Below, piece after piece: positions 54,540 to 64,000 of a stretch of 64,000 bases of DNA. Within the stretch, counting starts at the first letter, position 1. Each line of letters begins with the position of its first letter. The notes under the pieces are model-generated. The model was not told the origin of the DNA. It ran no database searches and saw only the letters and a program-made list of their open reading frames with translations. Source of the DNA: Limnochorda sp. LNt (GTDB lineage Bacteria > Bacillota > Limnochordia > Limnochordales > Geochordaceae); NCBI RefSeq assembly GCF_035593265.1, contig NZ_CP141614.1:1798001-1862000 (forward strand), in the 5' to 3' direction. The translations under genes were made by a program, and so were the position numbers.

Positions 54540-54715
54540 CGTCTTCGTCGCCCGGGGGTGCTTTCCTTTTGCTGGAGGCTTGCCGCCCCCATTTCCAGCG
54601 AAAAAAAGAAAGAGCCCCTCCGCCCGCTACCCTCGTGGGCCCAGCCGTCTCCGGCCTTTGATTAGGGCGGCTGAGCTACTGGCGCAGGTTCTGGCCCGTG
54701 CGGCCCGCGTCGCCG

Positions 54716-55180
54716 TCACCCCTCGATGTCGGAGGCCGCGAAGATGACGCCGGTCCAGACCTCGTCGTAGCCAGCCTCGGCATCGGCCGGCAGGCCTACG
54801 AAGGCCGTCATGAACGGCGACTCCTCGATCCGCTCGAAGCGCAGCCGCACCACCGCCTCGGAGGCGCTCGCCGGCTCGACCACCTCTACCTCGATCGGCT
54901 CGAGCACCCGCTCGCCGCTGGGCGTGAAAGCAGCCAGGCGCCCGCTCACCTGGGGGAACGACGGCTGGGTCCAGCCCTCGAGCCGGACCTGCACCACGAC
55001 GTCGATGCCGGCCTTGCCGTCGGACAGGACGACGGCCCGTACCTCGTCCAGGGTGGCGCTCACCGTGACGCTGGCCGGTGCCTGCGCCAGGGCCAGCGGC
55101 CCTGCGAGCCCCACGGCAACGACGGCGACGCTCGAGAGCGCGAGGGCGAGAAAGCGACGAAAAGGCGACAACTGAGCCAC
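54716..55180 (-). CDS. exported hypothetical protein
   Basis: A 154-residue secreted protein I do not recognise. Signal peptide FLALALSSVAVVAVGLAGPL, cleavage near LALAQA. The mature part is beta-rich and acidic, with VSATLDEVRAVVLSDGKAGI, DVVVQVRLEGWTQPSFPQVS and EVVEPASASEAVVRLRFERI, compatible with one immunoglobulin-like domain. GTG 55180 has an excellent SD (aggaggg); the frame is open upstream. It lies between rsfS and the transposase. Its function is unknown. Confidence 0.7.
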   Translation of the reverse strand: MAQLSPFRRFLALALSSVAVVAVGLAGPLALAQAPASVTVSATLDEVRAVVLSDGKAGIDVVVQVRLEGWTQPSFPQVSGRLAAFTPSGERVLEPIEVEVVEPASASEAVVRLRFERIEESPFMTAFVGLPADAEAGYDEVWTGVIFAASDIEG

Positions 55181-55277
55181 GCTCCCTCCTGGCATGGAAG
55201 ATGGTCTCGCTTCGCCTTTCTTCTTGCGCCGAGCCGTCGCTCCTGCCGCCAACGGGCGGACGCCGCCGTCCCGGCGC

Positions 55278-55631
55278 TCAGGGCGCGGTCCGCGGCGGCG
55301 ATCCGTCCCAGAGGGACTCCAGGGAGTAGAACTCCCGCTCGGCGTGGTGGAAGATGTGCACCACCACCTCGCCGTAGTCGAGCAGAATCCAGCGAGCCCC
55401 GTCGCCTCCCTCGCGGCGGGGCGGGCGGGCTCCGGCCGCGTCCAGGGCCCGCTCCACGTGCTCGGCGATCGCCCTCAGGTGGGGGGTCGACGTCCCGCTG
55501 GTCACGACGAAGAAGTCGGCCAGCGGGCTTCGCTCCCGCAGGTCCAGCACCACCGTGTCCGAGGCCTTGCGCTCGTCAGCCGCCCGGGCTGCGAGCTGGG
55601 CCAGGCGTGCCGACTCCAGCAGCCGGATCAC
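55278..55631 (-). CDS. rsfS: ribosome silencing factor RsfS
   Basis: Binds ribosomal protein L14 and blocks subunit joining when nutrients are low. The 117-residue protein shows KASDTVVLDLRERSPLADFF, VTSGTSTPHLRAIAEHVERA, and GARWILLDYGEVVVHIFHHA followed by EREFYSLESLW, all conserved. GTG 55631 gives the normal family length; an in-frame ATG at 55697 would add a Ser/Arg-rich tail that overlaps the LCP gene further. It follows yqeK and the LCP gene in the usual nadD-yqeK-rsfS neighbourhood. Confidence 0.93.
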   Translation of the reverse strand: MIRLLESARLAQLAARAADERKASDTVVLDLRERSPLADFFVVTSGTSTPHLRAIAEHVERALDAAGARPPRREGGDGARWILLDYGEVVVHIFHHAEREFYSLESLWDGSPPRTAP

Positions 55632-56946
55632 CTCCCGGGGACGGGTTCCATCGACCTCGGGCCGTCGCCAGGTCCATGCCGACGACGACGATGACATCCT
55701 GCTCCGAGCCTTCGGCCGGGTCCAGGGCCAGCGGGCCGTCCTGCCGGATCACCGGCAGGTCCCCCAGCAGCTCGGCGACCCGTCTCGCCAGCGGGAGGGC
55801 CGCGTCACGCACCACCAGCACCTGGCTCTGGGCCCGACCGAACTCGCGGGCGTTGCCCACGCGCTCCACCGGCACCCCGGCGGCCTCGAGGCTGACCGCC
55901 ACGCGGGCGGCCGCGCCCGTCACGCCGTTAGCGTTGAGCACCGCGACGCCGCTGGGGGCGGCCTGGGCGCCCAGCACCTGGCGCGCCACCACCCGAGCCC
56001 GGCCGCGATCCGGCAGCCAGTAGCTGGCGCCGGCGACGGTGCCGGGCATGCCGGGCAACACGCCCGTCACCAGCTCCAGGGAGCCCCGCCGCAGGACGTA
56101 GGAGGCCGCCGCCAGCCCCAGATCCAGCGGCAGGTCGGTCTCGACCATGGCGTAGACCTGCCGGAGCAGCTGGGGTAGACGGGTCAGCACCTCGGGCCGG
56201 CTGGCCGCCTCCATCAGGGCCCGGGCGAACTCCTGCTGGCGCTGCACCCGGCCGAAGTAGGCGCCCGTGCCCGGATCGTAGGAGATGTCGCCCAGGCCGT
56301 CGGCCCGGAAGCGCACGTACTGCAGCGCCTCCTGGCCGGTGAGCCGCCGACGACCCGGTGCCAGGTCGATGACGAGCCCCTGGGCATGGTCGACGTAGTG
56401 CAGGCGGCGCGGGATGGTCATCTCCACCCCGCCGACGGCATCGATGAGATGCTCGAACGCCTGGAAGTCGACCCGCACGTACCCGTCCAGGGGCACGCCC
56501 AGCAACGACGACAGCGACTGCACCAGGACGTCGGGCCCGTGGGCCGAGTAGAGGACGTTGATCTTGTTGTAGGAGCCGTTGGGCGTCTGGACGCGGGTAT
56601 CGCGGGGCACCCAGAGCAGGCCCAGCTGGCCGTCGTCCAAGCGCAGGCTGGCCACCACGATGGTATCGGTACGGCCGGGGTCGTGGGCCCGGGCGTCGAG
56701 CCCGACCACCACCACCGACAGCTGGCCGTCCGCGGCCGGGCCGCCTCGCAGGCGCCACTCCACCAGGGCGGCCACCCAGCCGGGCCCCCACCGCAGGGTC
56801 GCCGCGAAGGCCGCCGCGGCGCACAACAGCCCCACGGCGAGCGCCGCGACCCACCGCCGGCGGCTGGACGGCCGCCGCACCCTGACACGCCTCCCCCGGC
56901 GCGCCGGCTCCAGCTCGGCCCGGTCAAGCACGGCAGCCACTGGCAC
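55576..56946 (-). CDS. LytR-CpsA-Psr (LCP) family cell-wall protein with LytR_C domain
   Basis: LCP enzymes attach teichoic acids or other polymers to peptidoglycan outside the membrane. The ~450-residue protein has one N-terminal helix (WVAALAVGLLCAAAAFAATL), the LCP domain with VVVVGLDARAHDPGRTDTIV, LLWVPRDTRVQTPNGSYNKI and GVEMTIPRRLHYVDHAQGLV, and a C-terminal LytR_C domain (VAVLNANGVTGAAARVAVSL). GTG 56946 and 56931 are both possible starts without clear SD. Its last ~55 nt overlap rsfS; after GMDLATARG codon use deteriorates, so the true end may be earlier, at a TGA in another frame near 55630. Confidence 0.9.
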   Translation of the reverse strand: MPVAAVLDRAELEPARRGRRVRVRRPSSRRRWVAALAVGLLCAAAAFAATLRWGPGWVAALVEWRLRGGPAADGQLSVVVVGLDARAHDPGRTDTIVVASLRLDDGQLGLLWVPRDTRVQTPNGSYNKINVLYSAHGPDVLVQSLSSLLGVPLDGYVRVDFQAFEHLIDAVGGVEMTIPRRLHYVDHAQGLVIDLAPGRRRLTGQEALQYVRFRADGLGDISYDPGTGAYFGRVQRQQEFARALMEAASRPEVLTRLPQLLRQVYAMVETDLPLDLGLAAASYVLRRGSLELVTGVLPGMPGTVAGASYWLPDRGRARVVARQVLGAQAAPSGVAVLNANGVTGAAARVAVSLEAAGVPVERVGNAREFGRAQSQVLVVRDAALPLARRVAELLGDLPVIRQDGPLALDPAEGSEQDVIVVVGMDLATARGRWNPSPGGDPAAGVGTPGPARSPGG

Positions 56947-57523
56947 GGCGCATCAAGAGCCAGTTACGCGCCTCCACGGTACGTGGGTGGATGGGATGCC
57001 CCCTGTCTAGAAGGTATCGCAGACGAGCGTCGAGGCTCAACAGGCAGGCGCCTTCCAGACTCTGGCGGGCCGCCTCCCGGATGGCGGCGGCCTCGGCGAA
57101 CTCCCGGCCCGGCTCGCTGTAGTCGGCCACCACCAGCACCATCTCCAGCGGGCTCATGCCGGGGCGTCCCGTGGTGTGGTAGCGCACCGCGTCGAGCACG
57201 GGGCCGTCGTCGACACCCAGGTGGGCCCGGGCCCAGTGGGCCGCGGCAGGCCCGTGCAGGAGCTCGGGCGAGGCCTGCTCCAGGGGCGACAGGCGTTCGC
57301 CCGCCTCCGCCAGGGTGGCCGTCAGCCGCGAGAGGGGCCAGTCGCGGGCCGCGTCGTGCAACAGCGCAGCGACGGCCGCCCGGCCCTCGTCGAGGCCGAA
57401 GCGCCGGGCCAGCTCCCGGGCAGTCTCGACCACGCCCTGGATGTGGCGCCACCGGGTGGGCGACACCATGGCCCGCACCCGCGGCTCCAGGCGGCCCCAC
57501 CCGGTCGGCACCGGTGACCTCAT
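56924..57523 (-). CDS. yqeK: HD-domain hydrolase YqeK (Ap4A hydrolase)
   Basis: YqeK is a diadenosine tetraphosphate hydrolase with an HD metal site. The 199-residue product has HIQGVVETARELARRFGLDE, AAVAALLHDAARDWPLSRLT (HD motif) and DAVRYHTTGRPGMSPLEMVL followed by VVADYSEPGREF. ATG 57523 matches the family N-terminus; GTG 57553 and ATG 57469 are alternatives. It follows nadD and precedes the LCP gene, the usual Firmicutes order. Confidence 0.93.
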   Translation of the reverse strand: MRSPVPTGWGRLEPRVRAMVSPTRWRHIQGVVETARELARRFGLDEGRAAVAALLHDAARDWPLSRLTATLAEAGERLSPLEQASPELLHGPAAAHWARAHLGVDDGPVLDAVRYHTTGRPGMSPLEMVLVVADYSEPGREFAEAAAIREAARQSLEGACLLSLDARLRYLLDRGHPIHPRTVEARNWLLMRRASGCRA

Positions 57524-57554
57524 CCGGCGTGAGCGCCCCCCGTCGGGCCTCACC

Positions 57555-58232
57555 TCACGCCCGAGCCAGCCGCCGGCCCTCGAGGGGATCCTTGGATCGG
57601 GCCTCGGCCGACTGGTGGGGGGCCTCGTAGAGGCGGTACTTGTAGATGTAGTCCGCGACCGCCTCGGGCAACAGGTAGCGGATGGGATGGCCCCGGCGCA
57701 CCCGCTCGCGGATGTCCGACGACGAGATGGACATGGCGGGCACCTGCACCACGTGGATCCGGCTGGAGAAGCGTGCCCACAGATCGCCGATCGCGCCCTC
57801 CAGCCGGCTCAGATCGTAGCCCGGCCGGGTGGCGGCGATGACGTGGCAGCTGGCCAGGAGCCGCTCGGGCTCCTTCCAGGTCAGGATCTCCAGGATGGCG
57901 TCGGCCCCCGTGATGAAGAAGAGCTGGGCCGAAGGCCCCCACTCCCGGCGGGCCTCCTCGATGGTGTCGACGGTGTAGCTGGGTCCGGGGCGATCGATGT
58001 CGATGCGGGAGACCTCGAAGTGCGGGTTGCCCAGGGTGGCCAGCACCGTCATCAGATAGCGGTGCTCCGCCGGCGTCACCTGCTCGGTGGCCTTGTGAGG
58101 GGGACGCCCCGACGGGACGAAGAGCACCTTGTCGAGGGCGAACTCGACCCGGGCTCCTTCTGCCGTCACCAGGTGACCGTAGTGGATGGGGTCGAAGGTG
58201 CCCCCCATCAGCCCGATGCGCGGCCCCTTCAC
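57555..58232 (-). CDS. nadD: nicotinate-nucleotide adenylyltransferase
   Basis: Adenylates nicotinate mononucleotide in NAD synthesis. The 225-residue product shows GLMGGTFDPIHYGHLVTAEG (nucleotidyltransferase GxFxPxHxGH), VLFVPSGRPPHKATEQVTPA, and the ISSSDIRERVRRGHPIRYLL motif near the C-terminus. GTG 58232 overlaps the proA stop (GTGA). It sits between proA and yqeK. Confidence 0.96.
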   Translation of the reverse strand: MKGPRIGLMGGTFDPIHYGHLVTAEGARVEFALDKVLFVPSGRPPHKATEQVTPAEHRYLMTVLATLGNPHFEVSRIDIDRPGPSYTVDTIEEARREWGPSAQLFFITGADAILEILTWKEPERLLASCHVIAATRPGYDLSRLEGAIGDLWARFSSRIHVVQVPAMSISSSDIRERVRRGHPIRYLLPEAVADYIYKYRLYEAPHQSAEARSKDPLEGRRLARA

Positions 58233-59560
58233 GTCCGCACCTGCCCATCCCCCACCACGACGTAGCGGGTGGTGGTCAAGGCCTCCAGGCCCATGGGGCC
58301 ACGGGCGTGCAGCTTCTGCGTGCTGATGCCGATCTCGGCCCCGAAGCCGAACTGGCCCCCGTCGGTGAAGCGGGTGGAAGCGTTGACGTAGACCGCGGCC
58401 GCGTCCACCTCGCGGGTGAAGCGGCGGGCCGATGCCAGATCGGATGTCACGATGGCCTCGGAGTGGCCGGTGCCGTAACGGGCGATGTGGTCGATGGCCG
58501 CCTCCAGGTCGTCGACCACCCGCACCGCCAGGATGAGGTCGAGGTACTCCGTCTCCCAGTCGGCCTCGGTGGCCGGTCGGGCCTGGGGGACGTACCGCCG
58601 CGTGCGAGGGCAGCCCCGGATCTCGACGCCGTGCTCGACCAGGCGGTCCGCCAGCCGCGGCAGGTGACGCTCGGCCCACGCCTGGTGCACCAAGAGCGTC
58701 TCCACGGCGTTGCAGACCGACGGACGCTGGACCTTGGCGTTGAGCACGATGGCCTCGGCCATCTCGTAGGGCGCCGAGGCGTCCAGATAGATGTGGCAGT
58801 TGCCCACGCCCGTCTCGATGACGGGCACCCGGGCCTGCTCCACCACCGTGCGGATCAGCTCGGCGCCTCCTCGGGGGATGAGCAGATCGAGCAGCCCCCG
58901 CGCCTGCATCATGGCCACCGCGGCCGCACGGTCGGCCGTGGGCACCGCGGCGATGGCGCCCGCCGGCACCCCGGCGCTCGTCGCCGCCTGCCGCAGGGCG
59001 TCGGCGATGGCCAGGTTGGTGGCCAGGGCCTCCGAGCCGCCCCGCAGCACCACCGCGTTGCCCGACTTGATGCACAGCCCCGCCGCGTCCGCGGTGACGT
59101 CGGGCCGGGCCTCGTAGATCACTCCCACGACCCCGAGCGGCACCCGCACCTGGGCGATCTCCAGCCCGTTGGGGCGTCGCCACGCCCGTACCACCTCCCC
59201 CAGCGGATCCGCCAGCGACGCCACCTGCTCCAGGCCCCGCGCCATCCGCTCCAGGCGCGCCTCGTCCAGGTAGAGCCGGTCCAGCAGCGCCTTGCTCAGG
59301 CCGGTCGCCCGGGCCCTGGCCACGTCCTGCGCGTTGGCCTGCAGGATCCGAGGCCCGTGGGCCCGCAAGGCCGCCGCCATGGCAAGAAGGGCCTGGTCAC
59401 GGCTCGCCGCCGACAGCCGCGCCAGCACCCTCGCCGCCTGGCGAGCCTCGAGCGCCAGCTGGCGCACCAGCTCCACCGGATCGACGGCCGGCTCCGGCAT
59501 CGCGCCGGACGCCCCCGTCGCAGCCGTATGGGCCGCATGAGCCGTCGCATCCATCGTCAT
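58229..59560 (-). CDS. proA: gamma-glutamyl phosphate reductase
   Basis: Second enzyme of proline synthesis; reduces glutamyl-5-phosphate to the semialdehyde. The 443-residue product has IYEARPDVTADAAGLCIKSG, NAVVLRGGSEALATNLAIAD and the active-site Cys in VQRPSVCNAVETLLVHQAWA, and ends with FGFGAEIGISTQKLHARGPM. ATG 59560 overlaps the proB stop (ATGA), giving a coupled proB-proA-nadD run. Its product is the same compound that the P5C dehydrogenase at 2943 consumes. Confidence 0.97.
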   Translation of the reverse strand: MTMDATAHAAHTAATGASGAMPEPAVDPVELVRQLALEARQAARVLARLSAASRDQALLAMAAALRAHGPRILQANAQDVARARATGLSKALLDRLYLDEARLERMARGLEQVASLADPLGEVVRAWRRPNGLEIAQVRVPLGVVGVIYEARPDVTADAAGLCIKSGNAVVLRGGSEALATNLAIADALRQAATSAGVPAGAIAAVPTADRAAAVAMMQARGLLDLLIPRGGAELIRTVVEQARVPVIETGVGNCHIYLDASAPYEMAEAIVLNAKVQRPSVCNAVETLLVHQAWAERHLPRLADRLVEHGVEIRGCPRTRRYVPQARPATEADWETEYLDLILAVRVVDDLEAAIDHIARYGTGHSEAIVTSDLASARRFTREVDAAAVYVNASTRFTDGGQFGFGAEIGISTQKLHARGPMGLEALTTTRYVVVGDGQVRT

Positions 59561-60753
59561 GCGCCCTCCTCCCGGGCCGGCTCGGTCGCGGCGGCCAGCA
59601 CCAGGTTGTCGCGGTGGACGACCTCCCACGAGGTGCGGACACGGCCCAGCAGGCCGGGCAGCTCGTGGCTGCGCCGACCCTTGATCCGGCGAAGCTCCTC
59701 GGCCCCGAAGCTGACGATGCCGCGGCCCACCTCCTGCCCGGCCGGCGTCACCAGCCGCACCACGCTGCCGGCCCGAAACTCCCCCACGACCTCCACCACG
59801 CCGCTGGCCAGCAGGCTGCGCCCCCGCTGCGCGACCGCCTGGGCCGCCCCCGCGTCGATGACGACGGTGCCCGCCTCGGCCGGGTAGAAGGCCAGCCAGC
59901 GCTTCTTGCCCCGCAACCCGAGAGGAGACGGCAGGAAGAGGGTGCCGCAGGGCTCGCCTGACGCCACGCGCTCCAGGACGTCGGGCGCGGCACGGGCGAT
60001 GAGGGTGGGGATGCCGTTGACCGAGGCCATGCGGGCCGCCTCGACCTTGGAGCGCATGCCCCCCGTGCCCATGGGCCCCGGCTGCCCCACGGAGGCCCCC
60101 AGCGTCGGGTCGCCGGGATGGGCCACCAGGGGGATGAGCCGGGCCGACGGATCCCGCCGGGGGTCCGCGGTAAACAGCCCTTCGACGTCGGAGAGCAGGA
60201 TCAGCAGGTCCGCCTGGATCAGCACCGCCACCATGGCCGCCAGGCGGTCGTTGTCGCCCACCTTGATCTCGTCGACCGCGACGGTGTCGTTCTCGTTGAC
60301 CACCGGCACGGCGCCACGGCCCAGCAGCGCCTCCATTGTCCGGTGGGCGTGGTTGAACCGCGCCCGGTCGCGCAGGTCGTCGGCCGTCAGCAGCACCTGG
60401 GCGGCCGGGCGGCCCCGCCGGCCCAGCACCTGCTCGTAGTACGCCATCAGCAGGCCCTGGCCCACCGCGGCGGCGGCCTGCTTGTCGGGCAGCGTCGAGG
60501 GGCGCCGCTTGAGGCCCAGCCGGGGCCAGCCCAGGGCGATGGCGCCGGAGCTGACCAGCACCGCTCCGCGACGCGGCGCCCCCTCGACCCAGTCGAGCAA
60601 GCTGGAGCAGAGAGGATCCAGCAGGTCGGCCCGCACCTGGCCACGCCCGTCGACAACCGTGCTGCTGCCGACCTTGACGACGAGACGCCGCGCCCCGCGC
60701 AGCCAGGCCGCGGCGTCCACCGGCACCGGCGAAGGCATCGCTCGCTCCGTCAT
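59557..60753 (-). CDS. proB: glutamate 5-kinase
   Basis: First enzyme of proline synthesis, feedback-inhibited by proline. The 398-residue product has the amino-acid kinase domain with LVVKVGSSTVVDGRGQVRAD, AVLVSSGAIALGWPRLGLKR, PVVNENDTVAVDEIKVGDND and GTGGMRSKVEAARMASVNGI, plus a C-terminal PUA domain (GTVVIDAGAAQAVAQRGRSL). ATG 60753. It is coupled to proA by a 4-nt overlap and follows obgE by about 80 nt, the usual order. Confidence 0.97.
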   Translation of the reverse strand: MTERAMPSPVPVDAAAWLRGARRLVVKVGSSTVVDGRGQVRADLLDPLCSSLLDWVEGAPRRGAVLVSSGAIALGWPRLGLKRRPSTLPDKQAAAAVGQGLLMAYYEQVLGRRGRPAAQVLLTADDLRDRARFNHAHRTMEALLGRGAVPVVNENDTVAVDEIKVGDNDRLAAMVAVLIQADLLILLSDVEGLFTADPRRDPSARLIPLVAHPGDPTLGASVGQPGPMGTGGMRSKVEAARMASVNGIPTLIARAAPDVLERVASGEPCGTLFLPSPLGLRGKKRWLAFYPAEAGTVVIDAGAAQAVAQRGRSLLASGVVEVVGEFRAGSVVRLVTPAGQEVGRGIVSFGAEELRRIKGRRSHELPGLLGRVRTSWEVVHRDNLVLAAATEPAREEGA

Positions 60754-60834
60754 GGTTGCGCCATCCGTTCGTCTCCCACGAGGTCCGCTCCTGCCGGGTC
60801 GGGGCGGCGCGCCCGTGCGCGGCGGCCCGGGCCC

Positions 60835-62593
<1,759 letters not shown>

Positions 62594-62597
62594 CGGC

Positions 62598-62969
62598 TCA
62601 TGTCCCATGGTCATCGCTCTCACCCCCATGCCGTTGCACCAACCGCACGTGTCGGGCGTACTGCCTGGCGATCTCGTCGATGCCCAGCACCGCCGTCTCC
62701 AGGACGGCCTGGGCCCGTCCCCACGCCTCGGGCGTCTGGACGGCCGCCCCCCCGCCCGTCTCCAGCCGGAGCTCCAGGTATCCGTCGCCCGCCTGCAGAC
62801 GGGCCGGCAGGCCCAGGTGCCGGATGATGCCCAGGACGGCCGCCTGCAGGATGGCCGACGCCCCCGCACAGACGACGTCCTGCCCGTGCCGGGCCCATCC
62901 GGCGTGACCCCGGGCCCGCAGGCCCACGATCTCGCCGCCCTCGCCCCGAAAGACCTCGACCACCAGCAT
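62598..62969 (-). CDS. prp: ribosomal-processing cysteine protease Prp
   Basis: Prp (YsxB) cuts the N-terminal extension from L27. The 123-residue product has the catalytic His in [20 protein letters not shown] and the catalytic Cys thirteen residues later ([10 protein letters not shown]), followed by the long helix of the family. It lies between rplU and rpmA, the invariant position in Firmicutes. ATG 62969. The matching cleavage motif in L27 (DLQRF then AHKKG) is present. Confidence 0.95.
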   Translation of the reverse strand: MLVVEVFRGEGGEIVGLRARGHAGWARHGQDVVCAGASAILQAAVLGIIRHLGLPARLQAGDGYLELRLETGGGAAVQTPEAWGRAQAVLETAVLGIDEIARQYARHVRLVQRHGGESDDHGT

Positions 62970-62982
62970 CCGGTCGAGTCGG

Positions 62983-63306
62983 CTACCCCGCCACCTCGAG
63001 GCGCTCGATGGCCAGCCGGGTGTAGGGCTGGCGATGGCCGTAGCGCCGCCGGTAGTTGACCTTGGGCTTGTACTTGAAGACCAGCACCTTGCGATCGCGC
63101 CCGTGCTCCAGCACCCGGGCCACCGCCTTCGCACCGGCGACCAGCGGCTCGCCCACCAGCAGCCGGTCCGCGTCGCGCACCATCAGCACCCGGTCCAGCG
63201 TCAGCTCCTGACCGACCGGCGCATCCAGGCGCTCCACCGTGATGACGTCGCCGGGGGCGACCCGGTACTGGCGCCCTCCCACGTCGACGATGGCGTACTC
63301 GGCCAC
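62983..63306 (-). CDS. rplU: 50S ribosomal protein L21
   Basis: A 107-residue protein typical of L21: [40 protein letters not shown], and the C-terminal [20 protein letters not shown] followed by [11 protein letters not shown]. First gene of rplU-prp-rpmA-(obgE), with a consensus promoter about 40 nt upstream. GTG or ATG 63306 with an SD (agggtga). Confidence 0.97.
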   Translation of the reverse strand: MAEYAIVDVGGRQYRVAPGDVITVERLDAPVGQELTLDRVLMVRDADRLLVGEPLVAGAKAVARVLEHGRDRKVLVFKYKPKVNYRRRYGHRQPYTRLAIERLEVAG

Positions 63307-63345
63307 GCTCCATCACCCTTCTACTCCTGACACCGCACGAGTGGC

Positions 63346-63374
63346 ATTGTAGCATCCAAGTCCGACCCCGTCAA
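63346..63374 (-). promoter_or_regulatory. promoter of rplU-prp-rpmA
   Basis: Minus strand: TTGACG (63369-63374), 17-nt spacer, TACAAT (63346-63351), about 40 nt before the rplU start. One of the best sigma-A-type promoters in the window. Confidence 0.88.
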
Positions 63375-63452
63375 AGCCCGTGCCGACGCCCATTTACCGG
63401 GCTCCCTCCACCGGCCGACGGCCGGCGAGGACGGGGCCGGCTCCCGACACCC

Positions 63453-64000
63453 TCAGGTCGCCGAGACGACCCGACCCTTGGCGTAGGTGCGAAAGACCTT
63501 GGTGATCTCGACCCGCAGGCGCTGGCCGACGTGGGGGCCGCCCCCCTCGATGTCGACGACGTACCCCTCGAGCCGCGCGATGCCGTCGCGCGGGTTGGAG
63601 ACGTGGGGCTCCTCCACCTCCAGGTCCACCACCTGGCCCTCCTTGACGGGCAGCGCCATCTGCTCCACCTCGCGCCGGCTGCCGACGGTGACGACCCGCA
63701 TCTCCTCGATGTGGACGTCGTCGCTGCCCCGCACGTAGATGATCTTGCCGGTCTCCGACTCGAGACGTCGCAGGTTGGCCCCGCCGACCCCGATCACCTG
63801 GGCGGCCACCGACGGATGGGTGGCGACCAGCATCGCCTCCGCATCGGAGCTGCGAGCCAGCCGCCGGATCTCCCGCTCGATCTTGTGGGCAGTGGTGGCC
63901 TCCGAGAGGACCCGCCCGCTCCCCTGGCAATAGGGGCAGGGCTTCTGCAACACCGCGTAGAGGTCCTCTCGTACCTTCTTGCGGGTCATCTCCACCAGGC
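63453..64000 (-). CDS. rng: ribonuclease E/G family protein, C-terminal part (runs off the right edge)
   Basis: Single-strand endoribonuclease of the RNase G/E family; only the last ~180 codons are inside the window. Visible are LVEMTRKKVREDL, the zinc-link cysteines in KPCPYCQGSGRVLSE, a helical region IEREIRRLARSSDAEAMLVA, and a C-terminal segment (MALPVKEGQVVDLEVEEPHV, then GIARLEGYVVDIEGGGPHVG) that looks like a TRAM-type RNA-binding extension. The frame is open beyond 64000. Its position upstream of rplU is the common order (rng-rplU) in Firmicutes. Confidence 0.93.
   Translation of the reverse strand, partial: LVEMTRKKVREDLYAVLQKPCPYCQGSGRVLSEATTAHKIEREIRRLARSSDAEAMLVATHPSVAAQVIGVGGANLRRLESETGKIIYVRGSDDVHIEEMRVVTVGSRREVEQMALPVKEGQVVDLEVEEPHVSNPRDGIARLEGYVVDIEGGGPHVGQRLRVEITKVFRTYAKGRVVSAT

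Noticed and set aside
53057-54663. TTGATT direct repeat flanking the transposase as a target-site duplication
   Set aside because: Six bases recur by chance and no terminal inverted repeats are seen next to them, so the element ends remain undefined.

Overview
The window is very GC-rich, uses many GTG and TTG starts with strong Shine-Dalgarno sequences, and carries sporulation genes (yqfC, yqfD, gpr, spoIIP), a CIRCE element, a leuS T-box and Bacillus-like gene order. This points to a high-GC, spore-forming member of the Firmicutes (Bacillota). The Limnochordia/Symbiobacterium/Thermaerobacter type of organism fits best, but no 16S gene is present to place it.

Almost the whole window is one conserved Firmicutes backbone, read mainly on the minus strand from right to left. 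It runs rng (partial), rplU-prp-rpmA, obgE, proB-proA, nadD, yqeK, LCP protein, rsfS; then tRNA-Ala, T-box leader, leuS; then comEA-comEC-holA, with rpsT divergent from gpr and spoIIP; then lepA-hemW, hrcA-grpE-dnaK-dnaJ-prmA-rsmE; then rpsU-nfeD-floA; then yqfC-yqfD-yqfF (partial). Accessory genes are inserted between these blocks. phoH (expected between yqfD and yqfF) and yqeY (expected between rpsU and nfeD) are absent from their usual places.

Insertions, left to right: (1) 2.8-11.0 kb: 1-pyrroline-5-carboxylate dehydrogenase, a peptide-type ABC importer (binding protein and two permeases, no ATPase), an amidohydrolase and two unknown envelope genes. (2) 14.3-28.3 kb: PAP2 phosphatase, HAD phosphatase, an unknown winged-helix-like protein, radical SAM protein, thiol peroxidase, aldo/keto reductase, NUDIX, FUN14, citrate synthase, flavin reductase, ComFB, EamA transporter, DUF763 protein, family 5 uracil-DNA glycosylase, exported proteins and a PHP phosphatase. 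(3) a small exported protein at 35.2 kb beside a 24-bp perfect dyad. (4) murJ at 38.9 kb. (5) a ClpP-like membrane protease, YjbQ and an F420/NADP-reductase-like gene at 47.9-49.95 kb. (6) a broken IS4-like transposase at 53.2-54.5 kb.

Regulation visible in the DNA: a perfect CIRCE with a consensus promoter for hrcA-grpE-dnaK-dnaJ; a Leu (CTC) T-box before leuS; sigma-A-type promoters for tRNA-Ala, rplU, lepA and rpsT; a LexA-like site before the radical SAM gene; and a 14-bp hairpin between the ABC binding-protein and permease genes.

Several genes (gpr, comEC, the npdG-like gene, the transposase and a small gene after floA) have reading frames broken by apparent single-base indels, several of them at G/C runs. 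Either these loci are decaying or the assembly carries homopolymer indel errors; frameshifts here should not be taken as biology without read support. I found no CRISPR array, prophage or obvious defence system. The least explained coding regions are the protein at 15708-16919, the 10092-11032 pair and the short gene between gpr and spoIIP.
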